Shown piece by piece: positions 58,659 through 64,000 of a DNA stretch of 64,000 bases; position 1 is the first letter of the stretch; each line of letters opens with the position of its first letter. The notes under the pieces were generated by a model, which did not search any database, was not told the origin of the DNA, and worked only from the letters and a program-made list of their open reading frames with translations. The stretch lies in the NCBI GenBank assembly GCA_914767715.1, contig OU612070.1:1569501-1633500 (forward strand), given 5' to 3'. The translations under genes and the position numbers were made by a program. Source of the DNA: Membranipora membranacea (taxonomy: Eukaryota; Bryozoa; Gymnolaemata; Cheilostomatida; Membraniporidae).

Positions 58659-59680
58659 TTTTGGCAAATAAAGGATGTACTTGTATATTATGACATTAAG
58701 TAGGAGGAAAAGTTTGATTTAAGTAATGAAATTAATGGCTAGCTAACACTTAGTCATTCCCTTGTCTTTAGATAAGCTCCCACCTTAGATTGTTGCTAGC
58801 TAGCCAATATTGATTCACCCCTACCAGAGCCTAGGATTTTTTCTTTTAGATAAAAAAGCTACAAAATACTGAGAAAACAAACTCTCCAGACAGACCACCA
58901 TGAAAAATCAACTTTCCACCCTCAAGCAGTGTTGTGTTGGCCTAAAGCTATCTAAAGAATACAAATTGCGAGAAGATAATCTTGAATCAGATTGAAAACC
59001 TTCCGACCTTCTCTCCAAAATTACTAATAACCTAGTGTCCAGTCCTACTTTGTGTCGCTGTGAGAGATATAAAGATAAATGTGACCCCGCAAGCCACATC
59101 ATCCTATTCCACATATTCATTATACATGTCATCTGGATCGTTGGATGAATATTAGATAATGCAAATATTGGTGAACAAAGCAGCAACAAAATTGAATGTG
59201 TGTGACAAAGATGCAAAGATGACACTGGCTAACTTTGCTGTAGGCCTATGTTGCGTCATTTACCATATTAATCATTTAGCTGCAGTTTAATAGTTTTGGA
59301 CAAGCAAACCATGTTATTTAGCGATTCTTTCAAAAAGTTCATCAAACTAGTAAACTACACTACATCCTAATAATTTCTTGAGACCTACTACTTTGGTAAA
59401 AAATCAGTGACTGCTAGATAGCCTTTGCAGTTTCCATAAAATTGCCAGAACCAATATACTTTTCATAATTTACCAAGACTGGTGGTCATGTTTTTAATCA
59501 AAGTTTTAAATTTAACTATTGTATCATAATGATCTTGATGTGATTGTTTCTGTCTTTGTTGACGTTACCACTGCCGTGACACAAGTTGGGTTCAATTAAA
59601 AAGGATTTAAATTGAAAGTCACCGCAATATAGGATATATGACATCACGTAAAATCTCATAACGGCAAAGTATTAACAACG
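58659..59680. other. Extra 1.0 kb present only in copy B
   Basis: Copy A jumps from 6631 to 6633 where copy B has this stretch. The right part (AAAATCTCATAACGGCAAAG...GGTGCCAGCC) resembles the repeat unit that follows it, so the difference could be a deletion in copy A between repeats. No gene is recognised; open frames on both strands look random. Confidence 0.55.
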
Positions 59681-60087
59681 GTGCCAGCCATACCACTACC
59701 GTTAAATCCTTTAATTCATTGTGAGGATTAAATTTTGGTATAACATACAGAACCACTTGTCAGGAAAAACAGACCCCACCTTATAAAATCCCATAACGAT
59801 GAGGCATCAACAATATATGTCACTACCATTTAATCCTTTAATACAACGTCAGGATTTAACTTTGATATAAAATCGAAATTAAACAAAATACGAACAAAAG
59901 AAGATGCTCGTTAGGTTCAGTAAATAACTCTGCCTCTTGTGAGCGGGTAGGTTTCCGATCACTGAAATACAAAGTGTGAGCGACACTAAGGCATCATTTA
60001 CAGACAGACCAGCCAACTTTAACCAGGCAGTTTTACCACAAAAACAGTTTCAGCCCGCTTTACACACCAATATCACATCTGACTGAG

Positions 60088-60109
60088 ATAGAGAGAGAGA
60101 GAGAGAGAG
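60088..60109. repeat. (AG)n microsatellite (copy B)
   Basis: Run of about 11 GA units, shorter than the one at 7029-7068. Confidence 0.92.
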
Positions 60110-60234
60110 CTAGAGATCGGATAAGGAATACTCATTTATCAGGTACAGCAAATGGGAAAACTTCTATTGTGTCATCTTTGTACGCTGTCCTAATATGACA
60201 GCTGGTTCTCTTAGTCATAGTGACATATGATAGC

Positions 60235-63110
60235 AGGTTCTCTACCTTGTACAGTGATCTCAGTATCGCAAATTACATTTGGGCATTAAACCAATTTTTT
60301 AGGTCAGGTAATCAGAGAGAATTGAATTTGTGTGTACTTTGTTATTTAAATCATAATTTGATGAAACAAGTACAACTTAGTAGTAGAAGTTATCTTGAAA
60401 ACAGCCAATGTTTACTGCTCAATGCAAATTTTACTAGATATCCTGCCTCTTTCTTCATGGCGTCTACCCAAGGTTTAATCGAATTTGCTATTTTTAGAGT
60501 TGCTCCCCTTTGAGCTTCCCCAATATTAATGGAGGGAATCCGAAACGCAAGCAACATAGATGAAGCTTGATATAGTGTTCGACAGGTATATATATATTGG
60601 CAAAACTTAAAAACAATATCATGTATTGGAACACCTACCAACATTAATGGTCCACAAGATATTTAAGGTTAGCTTAGCTAGTCTGTGAATTTATGTTACA
60701 CCTTTTACTATTTTAGTTACGAAAATTCATCTGTACCAGTTCAAAGCTGAATAACCGGAAACACCAACAATCAGAATGCCACATTCATATGGTGATGCAA
60801 GAGGCCTTCCATCAGATCGACCTGACAGTCCAAGCAAAGACCAAGTGCCGACCCTCACCAACCTTACCAAGAAACAAGACTATCTTTTCCCCACTACCAG
60901 CAATGAGAGCTTTCTCAGTCAGCTACATAGCGGTGATACTATGTACCCTAGGTCCGCCTATGAATTGCCGTACACAAGTCATTTAGGACTACAGACACCT
61001 CTGCCTGGTGGGACATGTCTACTCCCGCTGCCGCTGGATCGTGGTTTAGTGATATGACAGCACCTGCTCCAATAATGTCATACTCCACTCACTACAATCC
61101 TGCTGAGATAAACTATGCTCAGCTCACATCTAGTACTCATAGTAACCCAGTACTATCTGAGACTGGCTACCTCCAGTCTATGCCTGAGATCTTCAAGAGA
61201 TACAGTGTAACTCCTTCTACTAACTACAGTTCAACAGCTATCAACTCAAATACAACCTACAGTACTACACCGACAAACCCACCATCTCGCAGCAAGCGAA
61301 ACAAAGGTAGATCTGTCTGTGCTTATCCTAATTGTCAGGAGATTGATAAGCTCGGACCATCAGCTGCCCACCTCAAAGCCAAAGGACCTCACAGCTGTCA
61401 CTTCCCAGACTGTGGTGAGGTGTGCAACAGATCATCTCATCTTCAGGCCCATATCCGCTGGCATGCAAGAGATAGACAGTTTGCCGATAACTGGCTCTTC
61501 TGTGGCAAGAGATTCACCAGCAACGATGAGCTGCAGAAACATCTAAGAACTCACCCAGACGAGAAGAGATTCACTTACCCTACCTGTAACAAACAATTCA
61601 TGAAGAAGGATCATCTCTCAAAACACATCGAAACACATGAGGATGGTACCCTTGAGCCACCCACTCCATCCCCTCCCTGTACTCCCTCTCCCTCAGCTGC
61701 TGATGTAGCTAATAATAACATTGATTCTAGTTTTATCTCAAGACAGAAGATGATGGTGACATATGCCTACAATAATCCTACAGCAAATAATATAAACAGT
61801 CATTTTTAATCATCGGCCGGATCCCTCTGCTCTCTGGCCAATATATTTTCGCTTGTTTATTCCGTAAACGAATGTAATTGTTTTTGCTGATTTGATTGTT
61901 GTCAAAAATGAATCATTGGATATTATATATAATAATAAGATCAGAGATATAATTATATTTAATTTTTTTTAAATGTTGTCTAAATGAATAAATAGAAATT
62001 TCATTTTACTGACGTTAAGATTTTACATCATGATTCTGTTGCATACTGAGGATCCAGTTTATTTTCTGTAAGCACTTTTGTTGAACAAGCTATACGGTGC
62101 ATATCCCTTTTGACATGATTTAATACAGTCATCATATTTTTGTAAATATCATAAAAAAAAATAAAAGCAAAGCGATCGAAACAGCATTTAGGCTACCTTG
62201 CACTCAATCTTCACTCTAGCCAATGTCCATGCTCTGATGGCTGGTCGGAAGACCGTCAGAAGGAGACAACCAACGAAATCAATGCCAACAAATTGTCTGA
62301 CTAGACTCTCTGAGCAAACCAAATAATTTTAAACACTTTTGAAAGTCTCTCTCTTCAGGGCAAACCTTCATACTACTTTCTTCCCGCAAGCCTTGTATGA
62401 TGGCAAAATCCTCAATCGAACAGCCATGTTCTAATTTGGTTTGGTAGATTGAACTAAACTTTCTTCAGGAAACCAACAATTGTTGCTGACAACCTCCCTG
62501 TGGTCACACACTAGGTATTTTTGTCTGCCTTGGATCCCTTTTTAGTAAGACTATTGAAGCAACTGCTGTCAAATTTTCATGGCATTTCATGCAGATAGAA
62601 AACATATATGGCATTATGCCATGGTAACTTGATAATTGTACTGTATAATACATAGTTACATCAGTAACAGTAATGAGTGTACAGCAATGCCAGTAAAAAA
62701 AATCGTAGGAGTTATCCTACACTGTCAGTTAGGTGAACAACTCCTGTTCAGTGATTACTGCATTATCGATTCACCCATCGGGATGTGAGAGAAATATGAT
62801 TGAAATACTAACAGATACAGCGATTTTTCTTCGCTGCCATGTGTGGTGAACATTTTGGTTTTGGAATAAGAAACAAAGTCTTCCGCATTTCAATTGAGAT
62901 ATATGCTATTCTCATGACTCATCAAATTATGATTCAAATAACGAAGAATATAAAACTGGTTAAATTATTTCTGATGAGCAGTTACAAAAACATGTTGTGC
63001 TGTTTTAGAAAATTCATTTACATGCATTTTTATAGCCAAAGAATATTGGTGTGTATAAGGCACAAATATAGTCAGTGGCACAGAGGGCACTGTACAGGGT
63101 AGAGAACATG
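60235..63110 (+). mobile_element. Inverted-repeat-bounded unit carrying the Sp-like ORF (copy B)
   Basis: Counterpart of 7193-10052, with CAGGTTCTCTACCTTGTACA at the left and the inverted copy (CACTGTACAGGGTAGAGAAC) at the right. No transposase is present. Confidence 0.45.
60776..61809 (+). pseudogene. Sp/Buttonhead-type zinc-finger protein, frameshifted (copy B)
   Basis: Same ORF as 7716-8687. A one-base deletion near 60981 (ACAAGTCATTTAGGACT where copy A has ACAAGTGGACTTAAGACT) moves the N-terminal frame out of register, so the fingers are in a second frame (61015-61809). The premature stop of copy A is a Gln codon here, and the protein would run about 21 residues further, to NNINSHF. The three lost Cys ligands (Buttonhead box, fingers 2 and 3) are shared with copy A, so they predate the duplication. 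Finger 1 keeps its Cys and His but has a Glu where Lys is usual (CGEVC). Confidence 0.82.
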
Positions 63111-63129
63111 CGGGCTGGCACACGCTATT

Positions 63130-63275
63130 GGATGGATGGATGGATTTATTACTATCATAGACAAAAATTTGTCACGAAATACGTTGTTAATACTGACAAG
63201 AATGAAAAACATGGAAAAATCAGATCTCTGTTGTATAAAAAGTTTTTTAGAATAGTATATTATTAAGTGTATGTA
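63130..63275. other. About 150 bp present only in copy B
   Basis: Begins with a short (TGGA)n run, GGATGGATGGATGGATTTAT, and is absent from the matching place near 10068 in copy A. Origin unknown. Confidence 0.55.
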
Positions 63276-63681
63276 TTAATGCTTTACCATAAATATTAAA
63301 TAGCATCGGCTTCGAATTGGCTTTGAAAATTTTACAAAACAGGGGTTTCAAAGGGGACCACTAATGGGTTACAACAACAACTGGTGGTTTTGCAAAAAAA
63401 GCTTTTGGTTTTATTTATCAAACTAAAATGAAAATGACTGGTCAATTGAGGTGTTTGCCAGAATGCGACTGCTGGAAGAAAAATGCAATATGAAGGTCCA
63501 ACACTTATATTTATTTTCCCATAGCTTAACATGCAAACTATGTTGACTTTTCACCTTAATAGGTCGGCTCAAGAAAATTTAAATTCACAACAAAAGATTG
63601 TTGTGAGCGACGCAGCAAGCAGCAATAAAAAACTGCTCTGACATTGTTTTTAGTAAAACCTATACTAGTAATATTTAACAA

Positions 63682-64000
63682 ATGATAAAACATTTTCACC
63701 GAGCACGGAAAAAGAATAGCAATGACTTAGACTCGGATAGTACTTCATCTTCCTCTGAACCTACACTGGTTTTCACAATGAAGCCTAATTCAACTGAGGA
63801 ACATGTCAACCAAGTGCCATATTATCTGGACAAGATAAATGCCATTCAGAAGAAGTTGGATAGTACTTTTAACCAAACATCAACTATAGAAGTTAAGGGC
63901 ACTACCAAAAACCCGCAGATAGTGATTGTATGTAACACCACTGCATTCGAGTGGATCAAAACTTCACTAGCAAACTTTCTCAAAACTAAAGATATTGAAG
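63682..64000 (+). CDS. Unknown protein, N-terminal part (runs off the window)
   Basis: An uninterrupted frame begins at ATG 63682 just beyond the end of the duplication and continues through the last base, about 106 codons. It opens with basic residues (MIKHFHRARKKN), then a Ser/Asp-rich stretch (SNDLDSDSTSSSSEP), and continues with charged and polar sequence (VPYYLDKINAIQKKLDSTF). The composition is protein-like and the opposite frames are broken. It could be the start of ORF1 of a retroelement or a host gene; I do not recognise a family. Confidence 0.45.
   Translation, partial: MIKHFHRARKKNSNDLDSDSTSSSSEPTLVFTMKPNSTEEHVNQVPYYLDKINAIQKKLDSTFNQTSTIEVKGTTKNPQIVIVCNTTAFEWIKTSLANFLKTKDIE

Larger units (their letters stand above)
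55123..63586 (+). repeat. Segmental duplication, copy B
   Basis: Direct partner of 1-10381. It lacks the hAT element and retroelement insertion of copy A and has about 1.0 kb more at 58659-59680 and about 150 bp more at 63130-63275. It begins inside intron 2 of the pentraxin-like gene or, if copy A extends left of the window, somewhere earlier. Confidence 0.93.

Noticed and set aside
1-64000. CRISPR arrays, bacterial operons or ribosome binding sites
   Set aside because: The tandem repeats lack spacer structure, and spliced genes show a eukaryotic nuclear genome.

Overview
This window is nuclear DNA from an animal, most likely a marine invertebrate. It is AT-rich and gene-poor, its genes are split by short introns with ordinary GT/AG sites, and it carries many small transposons, tRNA-headed SINEs and broken LINEs. 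The gene content is metazoan: an Sp/Buttonhead-type zinc-finger factor, a gustatory-receptor-like protein, a pyridoxal decarboxylase of the histidine/tyrosine decarboxylase type, an arylsulfatase and a pentraxin-domain membrane protein. A sponge, cnidarian or other early-branching lineage is plausible, but the phylum cannot be fixed from sequence reading alone. All exon models here were assembled by hand from splice signals, reading phase and remembered family motifs; no search or alignment program was run.

Layout. Positions 1-10381 and 55123-63586 are two near-identical direct copies of one segment that differ mainly by clean insertions and deletions. Each copy holds the 5' exons of a minus-strand type II membrane protein with a pentraxin-like domain, a short piece resembling the start of 18S rRNA, and an intronless-looking Sp-like zinc-finger ORF between inverted repeats. 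The full pentraxin gene is 53704-56794. After copy A come a third, inverted and broken Sp-like copy (10512-11570), a LINE tail, a two-exon gene for a small secreted cationic peptide (12589-13139, minus), an inverted-repeat element full of satellite (13435-15379) and a 4.4 kb palindrome (18127-22509).

The middle holds three spliced genes: a 10-exon arylsulfatase on the minus strand (23399-28475), a 4-exon gustatory-receptor-like gene on the plus strand (32068-36033) and the C-terminal part of a decarboxylase on the minus strand (39584-45118). A 2.5 kb P-element/THAP9-like transposon with perfect 8 bp target duplications (36897-39398) lies between the last two. From 45 to 53.7 kb there is mostly repeat debris, including two copies of one tRNA-derived SINE and a decayed LINE.

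No operon or shared pathway links the genes. Two themes stand out. Mobile DNA of many classes has been active, and several insertions can be dated relative to the duplication because one copy has the empty site. In addition, three loci keep good gene structure but have lost residues normally needed for activity: zinc ligands in the Sp-like proteins, a catalytic histidine and the usual proline of the formylglycine motif in the sulfatase, and the cofactor-stacking histidine in the decarboxylase.
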